NCBI GenBank assembly: GCA_018883975.1
Contig: JAHLFD010000226.1
Span: 1 to 13,637, forward strand
Direction: 5' to 3'
DNA length: 13,637 bases
Origin: Zhenhengia stercoravium
GTDB lineage: Bacteria > Bacillota > Clostridia > Lachnospirales > Cellulosilyticaceae
Position 1 is the stretch's first letter. The number at the start of each line of letters is the position of its first letter. A program made the translations under genes and the position numbers. The notes beneath the pieces are model-generated. The model saw only the letters and a list, made by a program, of their open reading frames with translations, made no database searches and was not told where the DNA came from. This document shows positions 13,425 to 13,637 of this stretch, piece after piece.

Positions 13425-13637
13425 TTATTCTTTGACCGCACTCAGTTGTCGGCATTCCGTGGGCGTGATGTGCTTATATTTTTTAAAGCATTTGCTGAAA
13501 TAATTTAAATCATGAAATCCAACATAAGATGCAATGTTTTGAATGCTCATTTGCGAAAATTGTAATAATTCTTCTGCCTTATTTACTCGAACTTGTGTAA
13601 TATAGTTTGAAATAGATTGCTGTACCTCCTGATTAAA
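13425..13637 (-). CDS. AraC-family transcription regulator, C-terminal end only
   Basis: The last 70 residues of a regulator enter from the right edge on the minus strand; the gene's start lies outside the window. They contain most of the second helix-turn-helix half of an AraC DNA-binding domain: VNKAEELLQFSQMSIQNIAS, then VGFHDLNYFSKCFKKYKHIT and PTECRQLS. The GFxDxxYFxxxFKKxxxxTPxxxR pattern is the family signature. The ligand- or signal-sensing N-terminal part is not visible, so its regulon cannot be inferred. It is convergent with the methyltransferase region and ends just before the bidirectional terminator. It may mark the edge of the mobile element or a passenger gene. Confidence 0.9.
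   Translation of the reverse strand, partial: FNQEVQQSISNYITQVRVNKAEELLQFSQMSIQNIASYVGFHDLNYFSKCFKKYKHITPTECRQLSAVKE

Overview
The window is AT-rich, Gram-positive-type DNA. It has strong AGGAGG/GGGAGG ribosome sites, frequent TTG starts, tight terminators and proteins of Bacillota type, so the host is probably an anaerobic clostridial or negativicute lineage; I cannot name a genus. The gene mix suggests a phage-plasmid or another hybrid mobile element rather than ordinary chromosome: a tail-type variable protein, holin and amidase, then an actin-like ParM with a small partner, then two small membrane proteins and a large conjugation-type ATPase. The right end has a restriction-modification-like pair and the end of an AraC-family regulator.

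Layout. 1-2820: a diversity-generating retroelement (DGR). It comprises the 3' end of a target gene with its variable repeat (VR), a post-VR hairpin, avd, two template repeats (TR1, TR2) in a tandem 288-bp-period duplication, and the reverse transcriptase. 2846-4439: lysis cassette (holin, two-domain lysin). 4440-6333: two small HTH regulators, a zinc-ribbon/SHOCT protein and a repeat-rich control region. 6334-7457: actin-like ATPase and a small overlapping partner, a plasmid-partition-type pair. 7458-7776: apparently non-coding on the plus strand, but with a 25-residue hydrophobic peptide gene and its terminator on the minus strand. 7777-10803: two small membrane proteins and an ATPase broken by a one-base frameshift. 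11069-13079: very AT-rich putative nuclease and a beta-class DNA methyltransferase. 13080-13637: non-coding stretch with hairpins, then AraC C-terminus on the minus strand.

Main discovery. The VR cannot have come from either template alone. Its 5' half matches TR2 at every position except three TR2 adenines. Its 3' half matches TR1 at every position except three TR1 adenines. The switch falls in a 25-nt block that the two templates share. This looks like a two-template DGR that builds mosaic variable regions, adding template shuffling to adenine mutagenesis. Each template also carries its own downstream RNA module, in which one helix is preserved by a compensatory A-U to G-C change.
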